Shown here: piece after piece, positions 56,031 to 63,657 of the stretch
How positions within the stretch are numbered: position 1 is the stretch's first letter
How the letters are laid out: every line of letters starts with the position of its first letter
Assembly (NCBI GenBank): GCA_900321715.1
Contig: ONXC01000010.1
Span: 24,569-88,568 of the forward strand
Length of the DNA stretch: 64,000 bases
Reading direction: 5' to 3'
DNA from: an uncultured Bacteroidales bacterium
GTDB taxonomy: Bacteria > Bacteroidota > Bacteroidia > Bacteroidales > UBA932
Made by a program: the position numbers and the translations under genes
The notes under the pieces: model-generated
The model's database searches: none
Told to the model about the DNA's origin: nothing
Seen by the model: the letters and a program-made list of their open reading frames with translations, nothing else

Positions 56031-56468
56031 CAGCATTGCAAGGTAAATCTCCCGTTTGTCACGGTCCGTGTTTTTGAGAAGCTGGATGAGCTGGCTCCTT
56101 CTTGCGCTTACTCTTTTACCGGAACTCAGGTTTGAGAACCTGGCGGTCAGATAATCCGGAAAACCTGCTGCACTATAGCAGAAGATTGCGATATCCTCTT
56201 TGATCAGGTACGGGAAGTCATTTTTTAGTGCTCCAAGGATGCCGTCCATTTGCTTGTCCAGCTCTCTTTGGAGATGTCCTGTACTCCGGTAACTGCCAAA
56301 GCGCCGGACGCATAGTGCAGAATAGATATTCATCAAATTTTTCGGGATCACAAGAACACCTGAATCAATATCTTTCAGAAGAATAGTGAGGATAAGACCT
56401 GCGAAGTAGTATCTGCTGCGGAAACGGTGCAGATTTTCTAGCATTTGTTTAGTTTGGGAATTGTTCAT
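55980..56468 (-). CDS. Small helical protein of unknown function
   Basis: About 162 aa from the ATG at 56468 (MNNSQTKQMLENLHRF). Predicted mostly helical; the C-terminal stretch with IAIFCYSAAGFPDYLTARF...RKSRL-like pattern (here RVSARRSQLIQLL) recalls the tail region of Bacteroidetes regulator/sensor proteins, but I cannot name a family. It converges on the LacI gene and overlaps it by 51 nt, so its C-terminus is coded antisense to LacI. A -7 box and a palindrome precede it. Confidence 0.5.
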   Translation of the reverse strand: MNNSQTKQMLENLHRFRSRYYFAGLILTILLKDIDSGVLVIPKNLMNIYSALCVRRFGSYRSTGHLQRELDKQMDGILGALKNDFPYLIKEDIAIFCYSAAGFPDYLTARFSNLSSGKRVSARRSQLIQLLKNTDRDKREIYLAMLSAAPADHQRRWNQDLA

Positions 56469-56497
56469 TTTTGCGGAAAAATTAGGCCGCAAAAATA
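56468..56497 (-). promoter_or_regulatory. Palindrome overlapping a -7 box before the small helical protein
   Basis: TTTTTGCGG (56468-56476) and CCGCAAAAA (56487-56495) form perfect 9-bp arms with a 10-nt gap. The distal arm overlaps a -7 box TATTTTTG (56497-56490 on the minus strand) and the proximal arm touches the ATG. Possible autoregulatory operator. The rest of the gap to 56681 shows nothing I can support. Confidence 0.4.
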
Positions 56498-56681
56498 GAT
56501 TTGCCCATAAAGATAAGGAAAAATGGACGTGCTTATTTCGTCCCTCGGTAAGTCCCTGAGATTTAGTAAATTGTCTGGTTGTGTCAAACTGTTATATCCT
56601 AAAAACCCTACTACAATCCCTTCTGAGGCCGTTTTTGTTGGGACAAAAAATGCACGGAACACGTCATTTGTAGGTGAAAAA

Positions 56682-56711
56682 ACAGAGGGTGGCCATTTGG
56701 CCACCCTCTGT
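56682..56711 (-). terminator. Terminator of the second exbB-exbD operon
   Basis: 14-bp perfect stem (56682-56695 with 56698-56711, containing GGGTGGCCA/TGGCCACCC) with a 2-nt gap at its centre, followed on the minus strand by a run of six T. Lies 21 nt after the stop at 56733. Confidence 0.9.
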
Positions 56712-56732
56712 GAAAATAGCGATGTAAGACCC

Positions 56733-57206
56733 TTAGTCTTTGGCCGGCTTACGCGCGGCGTACATGATCTTAAGGGCGGAGCAGCGACGCAGCTCCTGTT
56801 TTACATCGGAAACGATACCCATACGGACATCCTGGTCTACCCTGAGGTTTACGGTCATGAGGGACCTCTCAGCTTCTGACATGGCATCACGCTCTGCAGC
56901 GATGAAGTCACGGATGTCGGACACTGTTTTGAAAGAGTCGTTGAGCTGGATACGGGCGTCGGTACCGTACATTGCCTGATACTGCAGGGTGGGGCTACCG
57001 ATGTTGATATTGGCGCTCAGGTCTTTTCTCTCCAGTTTAGCTACCTCTGATGCAACGGGCATGGTGACTTTCACCTTTTGCTCGGTTTCACGCATCTGGG
57101 TGGTAACCATGAAGAAGAACAGGAGCATGAACACGATATCGGAGAGGGAGTTGGACGATGCCTGGGGGACTTCCTTCTTATTACTGGAACTTCCGAATTT
57201 TGACAT
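56733..57206 (-). CDS. ExbD/TolR-like protein (second set)
   Basis: 157 aa. Single membrane helix with the essential Asp in SNSLSDIVFMLLFFFMV near residue 23, then a periplasmic domain with VNLRVDQDVRMGIVSDVKQEL. Last gene of a four-gene unit with a second ExbD-like protein, a small membrane protein and an ExbB. Confidence 0.88.
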   Translation of the reverse strand: MSKFGSSSNKKEVPQASSNSLSDIVFMLLFFFMVTTQMRETEQKVKVTMPVASEVAKLERKDLSANINIGSPTLQYQAMYGTDARIQLNDSFKTVSDIRDFIAAERDAMSEAERSLMTVNLRVDQDVRMGIVSDVKQELRRCSALKIMYAARKPAKD

Positions 57207-57218
57207 AACTTTTACCTC

Positions 57219-57785
57219 CTATTTTTTACCGGTATCCTTAGGCTCTGCTTCAGAAATATTCTGAGGTACGGCCTTCTTTACTATATCCTGCTGTTCCTCG
57301 GAGAGGCGGGAGAACTTCTTGCCGAATTCCCTGTAGGCGAAATCGTCTCTCAGTTCGTTGACGGCTTTCACCAACTCATTCTGTACTGCAATATATGCCT
57401 GGTAACTGGTACCACGGTCATTCTGCAGGGAAATGACGCCCTTGGAAACGTTGTAGGTTTTGCCTTCGATTTCCTTGGGTTCCTTTTCAGGAAGGTTGGG
57501 GTCATTTGAAGGGTTGGTGAGGAACTCCTTGATCTTGTCTTTCAGCATTGAGATGTCCATGGCTTCGCTACCGGCAAACAGTTTATCGGCAGAGTTGATT
57601 CTGACGATGATGATGTTACGGCGGTTCACCTTCTGGTCCTGGGCCTGCTGGGCATCCGGGATGGGGGGAAGGCGGCGCTGCAAGCCGGACTGGTCTCCCA
57701 TGGTTGTAGTCATGAGGAAGTAGCACAGCAGCAGGAACGCGATATCAGCCGTGGAACCGATTGCTTGGAAATTTCTTCTTGCCAT
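57219..57785 (-). CDS. ExbD/TolR-like protein, longer form
   Basis: 188 aa. Membrane helix with Asp in GSTADIAFLLLCYFLMTT near residue 14, then a periplasmic domain with an insertion (about 85-120) before VISLQNDRGTSYQAYIAVQNEL. Forms a tandem pair with the shorter ExbD downstream (12-nt gap); such two-ExbD sets are common in Bacteroidetes and may power TonB or another envelope motor. Confidence 0.88.
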   Translation of the reverse strand: MARRNFQAIGSTADIAFLLLCYFLMTTTMGDQSGLQRRLPPIPDAQQAQDQKVNRRNIIIVRINSADKLFAGSEAMDISMLKDKIKEFLTNPSNDPNLPEKEPKEIEGKTYNVSKGVISLQNDRGTSYQAYIAVQNELVKAVNELRDDFAYREFGKKFSRLSEEQQDIVKKAVPQNISEAEPKDTGKK

Positions 57786-57793
57786 GGTTTACT

Positions 57794-58240
57794 TTACTTT
57801 TTGTTGCGTATGGTCATCCAGACCTCACCGAAGATGATGGAAAGGATTGCTACTCCACCAACGAGGTATGCGAGGTTGAGGATGGTGTCGGTCATCTTGA
57901 GTTCAGAGGCGCTGGGCAGTTTGGCACCAGAATATCCCACGGCGGGTGCACCGGATGCCACAAGGTAGCAGAGGCCGAACAGTACGGCTGCGGCTACGAG
58001 GGCGATACCGATTTTAATGAGACCCTTGGGATTTGTGGTGGCAGTTACATAAAGGCCCACGCAAATCACGGAAACAAGAGCGATTCCAAGGACGATGTAT
58101 GCCCAGCCCAGAAGGACGTTGGTGGCAGCACCGTCATTGGCCTCGAATCCCGTCAAAGACCCCCAGACCAGGACGCCGATGCTCAGGATCATGAGGACCC
58201 AGAGAACAATCTTGATTATTTTAGCGTATTTCTGGTTCAT
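57794..58240 (-). CDS. Four-helix membrane protein in the exbB-exbD operon
   Basis: 148 aa, four hydrophobic segments (about 10-26, 42-65, 75-93, 120-140). I do not recognise a named family, but a small polytopic protein at this position between exbB and exbD genes is recurrent in Bacteroidales. Probably an accessory of the motor complex. Gaps of 8 nt and 24 nt to its neighbours. Confidence 0.72.
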   Translation of the reverse strand: MNQKYAKIIKIVLWVLMILSIGVLVWGSLTGFEANDGAATNVLLGWAYIVLGIALVSVICVGLYVTATTNPKGLIKIGIALVAAAVLFGLCYLVASGAPAVGYSGAKLPSASELKMTDTILNLAYLVGGVAILSIIFGEVWMTIRNKK

Positions 58241-58264
58241 TTTTCTGGTATTAAAGGGGTTTGA

Positions 58265-59056
58265 CTACTTCTTGTTGTATTTAACCATGGTGTCCACGAA
58301 GCGGATGGAAGAGTCTTCCATATCGATGGACAGGGAGTCGATCTTTGCGATGATGTAGTTGTAGAAGATCTGGAGAATCATAGCTACGATGAGACCGCCC
58401 ACAGTGGTGATGAGGGCCACCTTCATACCGCCGGCAACAACGTTAGGTGAGATATCACCTGCAGCCTGGATGGCGTCGAAGGCCTGGATCATACCGATAA
58501 CGGTACCAAGGAATCCCAGTGAAGGAGCGATGGAAATGAATAGGCCGATCCAGCTGAGACCGTTCTCCATGAGGCTCATCTGAACGCCGCCGTAGGAGAC
58601 GATGGTCTTTTCAACTACGTCGATACCCTGGTCTGCGCGGAGGAGACCCTGGTAGAAGATGCTGGCCACAGGACCGCGGGTTTCACGGCAAACCTTCTTG
58701 GCTTCTTCGATACCGCCTTTTTCAAGAGCAGCCTCCACGTTCTCGAGGAGCTTGGTGGTGTTGGTCTTGGAGAAAGCAAGATAGAGGATACGCTCGATAG
58801 CAAGAGCCATACCCAGAATCAGGCAGATGATGATGAGGGACATGAAGCCTGCGCCACCCTCGATGAACTTGGTCTTGAGGGCCTGGTGTAGAGGAACTTC
58901 TTCTCCGGAACCGGCAAACAGGTCTACGACCTCTTCGGCCTCTTCGACCTGTTCCTGAGCGGCGACGGGAGCGTTAGCCTCGTCCTGGGCGGAAGCGATG
59001 GAAGCAGTGAAGGTCACGAGACCGGCTACTGCCAAAAACATGAAAAACTTTTTCAT
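58265..59056 (-). CDS. MotA/TolQ/ExbB protein with signal peptide and acidic spacer
   Basis: 263 aa. An N-terminal signal-like segment (ending SIASAQ near residue 23) and an acidic stretch precede the three ExbB helices: MSLIIICLILGMALAIERI, IGLFISIAPSLGFLGTVIGM and VALITTVGGLIVAMILQI. First gene of the second motor operon. The 96-nt gap upstream (59057-59152) has no promoter I can defend. Confidence 0.9.
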   Translation of the reverse strand: MKKFFMFLAVAGLVTFTASIASAQDEANAPVAAQEQVEEAEEVVDLFAGSGEEVPLHQALKTKFIEGGAGFMSLIIICLILGMALAIERILYLAFSKTNTTKLLENVEAALEKGGIEEAKKVCRETRGPVASIFYQGLLRADQGIDVVEKTIVSYGGVQMSLMENGLSWIGLFISIAPSLGFLGTVIGMIQAFDAIQAAGDISPNVVAGGMKVALITTVGGLIVAMILQIFYNYIIAKIDSLSIDMEDSSIRFVDTMVKYNKK

Positions 59057-59152
59057 AATCGTTTTTGAGTTGTTAATTATAAGTTGAATTAGTTTGTAGT
59101 ATTTTCACTTTTGCCCGGCAATTTAGTCATTTTTCTTGAAAACGCCAAAGAT

Positions 59153-60178
59153 TTATGCCGTTATTTCTCCGCAAATGTCTTTTTCCAGCATCTCTTTTAC
59201 CCACTGGTTGTTGTCTGAGCACCCCATAAGGTAGAACAGTTTTCCAAGGGCTGCCTCGGTGGTTATGTCCATCCCGGAGAGCACTCCGCAGTTCTTGAGA
59301 GTTGCGCCGGTGGCATACAGATTCATGTTCACAGTGCCGGATTTACACTGGGTTACGTTAAGAAGGATCTTGCCCAGGTGGTCGGCCTCCCTTATTATAT
59401 CAAGAAACCAGTCCTTTGAGATGGCGTTGCCGGAACCGTATGTTTCAAGGATACATGCGCGGATTTCAGGGGCGCAGAGAGAGTGGCGCGCCACAGCCGG
59501 GGTGATTCCGGGATGAATCTTCAGGATGGACACCCTGCAGTCAAGGTGGGTCTGGACTTTAAGGGTATGGGCCGATGGCTTCCGTATTATGTCGGAGTTG
59601 TAGCGGATGTTGATACCGGCCTGGGCCAGCGGCGGAAGGTTGGGGGATGCGAAGGCGTTGAAGGCCTCTGCGCTGTATTTTGTCGAGCGGTTGCCGCGAA
59701 GGAGCCTGGAATCGAAGAAAATGGCTACCTCCGGTACCTCGGCGCTGCCATCGGCCTTCTTTGCCGATGCTATCTCTACCGCCGCGATGAGGTTTTCCTT
59801 GCCATCCGTGCGGGGGACGCCTATTGGAAGCTGGCTTCCGGTGAAGATGACAGGCTTTGAGAGACCTTCCAGCATGAAACTCAGGGCCGATGCACTGTAG
59901 GCCATGGTGTCCGTGCCGTGAAGGATCACGAAGCCGTCGTAGTCGTCATACCTTTCGTGGATGAGCTCTGCAAGGTTCACCCAGAGGGCGGGCTCCACGT
60001 CCGAGGAGTCAATCAGGGGATTGAAGGTGTAGGAGTCTATCCTCACCTGGAACTTGTTCAGCTCCGGGACCTCCTCCTTGATCTGGGAGAAGTCAAAGGG
60101 CTTGAGGGTCCCGTCCTGGGGGTCCTCCTTCATGCCGATGGTGCCGCCTGTGTAAATGACTAATACTGCCGATTTCAT
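59153..60178 (-). CDS. ansA: Type I L-asparaginase
   Basis: 341 aa cytoplasmic-type asparaginase hydrolysing Asn to Asp and ammonia. Active-site threonines in VIYTGGTIGM (residue 12 region) and VILHGTDTMAYSASAL (near 88). No signal peptide. Stop-start overlap of 4 nt with tatD upstream. Confidence 0.93.
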   Translation of the reverse strand: MKSAVLVIYTGGTIGMKEDPQDGTLKPFDFSQIKEEVPELNKFQVRIDSYTFNPLIDSSDVEPALWVNLAELIHERYDDYDGFVILHGTDTMAYSASALSFMLEGLSKPVIFTGSQLPIGVPRTDGKENLIAAVEIASAKKADGSAEVPEVAIFFDSRLLRGNRSTKYSAEAFNAFASPNLPPLAQAGINIRYNSDIIRKPSAHTLKVQTHLDCRVSILKIHPGITPAVARHSLCAPEIRACILETYGSGNAISKDWFLDIIREADHLGKILLNVTQCKSGTVNMNLYATGATLKNCGVLSGMDITTEAALGKLFYLMGCSDNNQWVKEMLEKDICGEITA

Positions 60179-60936
60179 ATGTTAAACAGTCTTTCTGCGT
60201 TCTCTGTGGTTATCCTTTCGCATTCCTCCCGCGTGAGGCCCTTGACCTCCGCGACCTTTTGGGCGATGAGCGGGAGGTATGAACTCTCATTGCGCTCCCC
60301 GCGGTGTGGGACCGGAGCAAGATAGGGGGCGTCTGTCTCCAGAAGGATGTGGTGCAAAGGTATTCTGGCTACGGTTCCGGCCAGCTTTGAGTTCTTGAAA
60401 GTGATTACTCCGCCAATTCCCACTGACCAGTCTCCGTAGCGGTTTGCCTCCTCATACACCTCATAGCTACCGCTGAAGCAGTGGAGGTTGCCCCTTAGGT
60501 TAAGGTGGCGGCAGTCCTTGAAGATTGTCAGGAGGTCCTCCCACGCATCCCTGAGGTGAATGTTCACCGGAAGGTTCCTCTGGGCCGCCAGTTCCAGTTG
60601 CAGCCTCAGGACCTCCTTCTGCTCCTTCTCAAACTCCCTTCCCTCGTGATAATCAAGGCCTATTTCCCCGATTGCCACCACTCCTGTTATGCCGTGGACC
60701 AGGTCCAGCTCATAGCGCCAGTTATCGGCCGTAACGGAACCGGGGTACAGCCCCGCCATCTGGAACAGGACGCCGGGGTGGCGAAGGCCGATTTCCCACA
60801 TGCGGGGGCGCTCCGTGGAGTCTACATCGGCCTGAATCATTTTCCCCACCCCGGCGTCCAGAGCACGCTGGATGGCGGCCTCTGCGTCGGGCAGCAGCCA
60901 GTCGTCGTAGAAGTGGGTATGCGTGTCTACCAGCAT
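60175..60936 (-). CDS. tatD: TatD-family metal-dependent deoxyribonuclease
   Basis: 253 aa TIM-barrel hydrolase with 3'-5' DNase/RNase activity in studied members. Metal ligands: DTHTHF at the N-terminus, GEIGLDYH, NIHLRDA, LHCFSGS and ETDAPYL. I start at the ATG at 60936 (MLVDTHTH); the open frame begins at a GTG that overlaps the -7 box and is unlikely. Confidence 0.94.
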   Translation of the reverse strand: MLVDTHTHFYDDWLLPDAEAAIQRALDAGVGKMIQADVDSTERPRMWEIGLRHPGVLFQMAGLYPGSVTADNWRYELDLVHGITGVVAIGEIGLDYHEGREFEKEQKEVLRLQLELAAQRNLPVNIHLRDAWEDLLTIFKDCRHLNLRGNLHCFSGSYEVYEEANRYGDWSVGIGGVITFKNSKLAGTVARIPLHHILLETDAPYLAPVPHRGERNESSYLPLIAQKVAEVKGLTREECERITTENAERLFNI

Positions 60937-60941
60937 ATCCA

Positions 60942-60949
60942 CAAAGATA
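60942..60949 (-). promoter_or_regulatory. -7 box TATCTTTG of tatD-ansA
   Basis: Perfect TAnnTTTG ending 5 nt before the tatD ATG, so the mRNA should begin at about the start codon. Confidence 0.55.
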
Positions 60950-60959
60950 CAAAAAAACT

Positions 60960-61640
60960 TTAGTCCCTGATCAAAGAGATGGGAATTCTGACACCAACCG
61001 CAAGGTTGTTTATCCTGGCTTTCCGGTTCAGGCCGTACTCGTTGCAGTACTCTTTGTCAAAGGGGAAACCCCAGTCTCCCTCGTATCGGGCAAAGATGAT
61101 GAAACGGTCTCCAATGGGCCAGAAATGGAAGCTGAAACCCGTTTCAAGGGCATATCCGAGGAATAAGCCCAGTGCGTCCATTCCTGCTTTCTCCGATGCT
61201 CCCGGGACAAGTACCTTGCTGCCATCGGCCTCTATCCTTTGCGCAAGGAAATTGCCACCAAAGTTGAAGTACGCACCCACATACCAGAATGCCACAAACG
61301 GGTACCAGTTGAAGCCCATATCTAAATGGATGGCGTGGATGTTGTGTGACGGCGGCGCGGTGGGATGCTCCTCCGTAGCAACGCCGGTGAAGCTTTTTTG
61401 CTGATACAGAAGATGCAGGCCGATATCGAGATGCTTGTTCATCGGCCCTTCAAAACTGATTCCGCCAAAGGGATGCCAGGCTCCAACAGCGCGGCCGTCG
61501 AATTTATTGACCTGGTTCAGGGACGCTCCGCCTTCGACGCTCAGGGCTTTCATCGGGCGGCGGTATTGGATAACGGTCTGGGCGCTGGCTATGGGCATTG
61601 CCACGGCCAGCAGCAGGAGAGCTATTATTGTCTTTTTCAT
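60960..61640 (-). CDS. Outer-membrane beta-barrel-like protein
   Basis: 226 aa with a signal peptide (to about residue 20, ASAQ). Alternating-residue strands such as IGLHLLYQQKSF, LDMGFNWYPFVAFWYVGAYF and a C-terminal VGVRIPISLIRD suggest an eight-strand barrel. Family not recognised. Overlaps the upstream gene by 4 nt, so the two probably work together in the envelope. Confidence 0.65.
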   Translation of the reverse strand: MKKTIIALLLLAVAMPIASAQTVIQYRRPMKALSVEGGASLNQVNKFDGRAVGAWHPFGGISFEGPMNKHLDIGLHLLYQQKSFTGVATEEHPTAPPSHNIHAIHLDMGFNWYPFVAFWYVGAYFNFGGNFLAQRIEADGSKVLVPGASEKAGMDALGLFLGYALETGFSFHFWPIGDRFIIFARYEGDWGFPFDKEYCNEYGLNRKARINNLAVGVRIPISLIRD

Positions 61641-62455
61641 TTCCTGTTCACTAAGATGCTTCTCATTTGGCCGTCAAGGTCAAACACAATGTAACGGTCC
61701 TTGTCCTCGCAGACAATGCCTTCGTCCGTGATGCGCACGTCCTCGAATTCATCCACAATAAGGCGGGAATTGCCGTTCCATATGCTCCATTTCATCTTGT
61801 CTCCGTCCTTCACGCCCAGGGCGTAGACCAGGCCTTTACCGTTCCTCTGGCCCAGAGCCTGATATGCGTCGTATTCAAACGGAACAATCTTTTTGGTGTG
61901 CTTGCCGGTAGCGTCCAGAACGCCAACCCTGTTGTGCTTGTTCATTGCGATGACGGCGCTCATATCAAAGATCTTGAGGTCCTTGTAGATGGGCGGAATC
62001 GTCCACCAGCGGGTGTTGTTGCCGAATACGCCCACTCCGCCGTGCTTGCCGTTTCGGCCCACTATATTGCGGCCGTTCTGGTCTCCGGGGCGGATTGCGT
62101 CGTACTGCTGCATTGAGCCGGAGTAATATGCGTCAATGCTCTGGTCCAGGGCTGCGCCAAGGGCTTCTCCCGCGGCATAACTCATAGATTGTATGGCCGA
62201 TGACAGGGCAGGGTCGATGACTGAACTTGAGCTGCGGCTGGAGCTGCTGGAGCTTGATGAGTTGCCAGAGTCGCCGTGGACGTAAGGGCAGTCACTCCGG
62301 TGGGTTTCTCCTTTCTCATAGTCTATCAATTTGCAGTGTAAGCAGTACTCGGCCACTATCTTGGCCTCTGGGACCGGCGGCACCTGGGCTGGGAGTTCTG
62401 TCCAGGCCAGCATGCCTGCCATTAGCAATAAGACAATAGGAAACTGTTTATTCAT
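61637..62455 (-). CDS. Secreted WG-repeat-like protein with Cys-rich N-terminus and Ser tract
   Basis: 272 aa. Signal peptide (to about residue 24), then YCLHCKLIDYEKGETHRSDCPY, a C-x2-C ... C arrangement with His that could bind metal, a Ser-only tract (about 65-78), and a C-terminal part with repeated IAMNKHNRVGVLDATGK / YALGVKDGDKMKWSIW strands like WG-repeat proteins. Function unknown. Operon with the beta-barrel protein. Confidence 0.6.
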   Translation of the reverse strand: MNKQFPIVLLLMAGMLAWTELPAQVPPVPEAKIVAEYCLHCKLIDYEKGETHRSDCPYVHGDSGNSSSSSSSSRSSSSVIDPALSSAIQSMSYAAGEALGAALDQSIDAYYSGSMQQYDAIRPGDQNGRNIVGRNGKHGGVGVFGNNTRWWTIPPIYKDLKIFDMSAVIAMNKHNRVGVLDATGKHTKKIVPFEYDAYQALGQRNGKGLVYALGVKDGDKMKWSIWNGNSRLIVDEFEDVRITDEGIVCEDKDRYIVFDLDGQMRSILVNRK

Positions 62456-62471
62456 AGCGGTTCATTTTTGG

Positions 62472-62479
62472 CAAAGGTA
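62472..62479 (-). promoter_or_regulatory. -7 box TACCTTTG of the WG-like/barrel pair
   Basis: Matches TAnnTTTG, 16 nt before the ATG at 62455. A small inverted repeat GTGGCG/CGCCAC lies just upstream at about 62501-62517. Confidence 0.5.
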
Positions 62480-62557
62480 TCCTTTTTTGCAATTAGCCTT
62501 GTGGCGGATTTCGCCACAGGGCGGGGGCTATATGCTCTTGTCTTTGTATGCTGGGGT

Positions 62558-62733
62558 GGACCAGGTCCACGGCATCAGTGGACCAGGTCCAGCCATAATC
62601 TGGACTAGGTGCTATTTTACCCCTTGGACCAGGTCCACCGACTGTGCCTTCTACGGCATTCTGGGGCACACTGCCTGGACTAGGTCCACCACCTGTAATT
62701 GTACCTCGTCCAAAAAAGCTTTGGACCAGGTCC
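62558..62733. repeat. Left REP array next to the RAYT gene
   Basis: Copies of the palindromic 11-mer GGACCAGGTCC start at 62558, 62580, 62626 and 62723; a one-base variant (GGACTAGGTCC) starts at 62677; degenerate copies start at 62602 and 62701. Successive steps are 22, 22, 24, 51, 24 and 22 nt. The last copy ends 3 nt before the RAYT stop. Confidence 0.88.
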
Positions 62734-62736
62734 GGC

Positions 62737-63645
62737 TCATGGCTTTTTGATGGCCTTTTTGACATCTTCCCGGTCAAGGCCGATAACCCTTGCCAGTTGA
62801 TTCACCGTAGTCTTGCGGGTGCGCCACAGGTAGGGGAGGATTCGCTTTTTCTTTTCGGTCGTGAGTTGGCCGATATCCGTTTTGAACCAGCGGTCTACTA
62901 TATCGGCCACAACCTTGTAAAACTCACTGTCCGGCAGTATACGCCTTGGAGCCTCCACCAGAGTTTCCTCCATCTCGGCGGTGTTGACGCCCCCGACCAT
63001 CCTGAGCCAGAAAGCCTGGTCATGGTTAAAGACCTGTTCCAAATAGTCAACGTCGCAGAACGATTCTGGAATCAGTTCCCCATAGCCGTCAACCTCCCAT
63101 TTCACATCTTTAAGGTCTTCACGTGAATGCATTATCCTGTCCTGCTCCCTGCGAGTGTACTTGTTTACGGGGATTCCGCCGGTCTTTTTGCCGGAAAACA
63201 TGGCTCTGTAGCCGCTCCATCGGTAAGTGTCGATGGGACTCCCGTTATCGGCCGCATTGCGGGGGATGTAGGCCAGAGCATTTCTCACATAGGAATCGTT
63301 GTCCAGAAGGATAGCCTGGACGTCTACATTTTTCAGCAGTTTTTTCTCCCGATACTTGGTATGTATCCACTGGGCGTATATACGCTTCAATTCTTCAGCG
63401 AATTCGCATGCTTCTACATACGATTTGGCAAGTACGGCAATATGGCAATGGTTAGATACGGCGGCATAGATGATAACAATGACATTCTTGCGGTGGGAGC
63501 AGATGGCGATGTATTTGACAAGTACACCGTAGTCCTCCTCATCACGGCAGAGTATGGCTGTTTTAAGCCCCTTCATGCTTATGTGATAAGGCTGGACATT
63601 GGCTTGTTCGCCGGAGGGGAGTGTGCGAAGAACGATTCTTTTCAT
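62737..63645 (-). CDS. REP-associated tyrosine transposase (RAYT, Y1/HUH type)
   Basis: 302 aa from the ATG at 63645 (an ATG four codons earlier at 63657 is also open). HUH motif NHCHIAV (His70 and His72 in the longer frame), catalytic Tyr130 in LAYIPRN, and the RAYT-typical YRWSGYRAMF. C-terminal helix-turn-helix-like region (TTVNQLARVIGLDREDVKKAI). Such enzymes nick single-stranded REP hairpins. It is flanked on both sides by arrays of GGACCAGGTCC. The gene contains four GGCCGAT heptamers, so it has probably been in this genome for a long time. Confidence 0.88.
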   Translation of the reverse strand: MKRIVLRTLPSGEQANVQPYHISMKGLKTAILCRDEEDYGVLVKYIAICSHRKNVIVIIYAAVSNHCHIAVLAKSYVEACEFAEELKRIYAQWIHTKYREKKLLKNVDVQAILLDNDSYVRNALAYIPRNAADNGSPIDTYRWSGYRAMFSGKKTGGIPVNKYTRREQDRIMHSREDLKDVKWEVDGYGELIPESFCDVDYLEQVFNHDQAFWLRMVGGVNTAEMEETLVEAPRRILPDSEFYKVVADIVDRWFKTDIGQLTTEKKKRILPYLWRTRKTTVNQLARVIGLDREDVKKAIKKP

Positions 63646-63657
63646 AGGCGTATTCAA

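Noticed and set aside
56523-56879. Plus-strand frame of 118 codons between lacI and exbD
   Set aside because: It runs through the terminator hairpin and antisense to exbD; no recognisable product.
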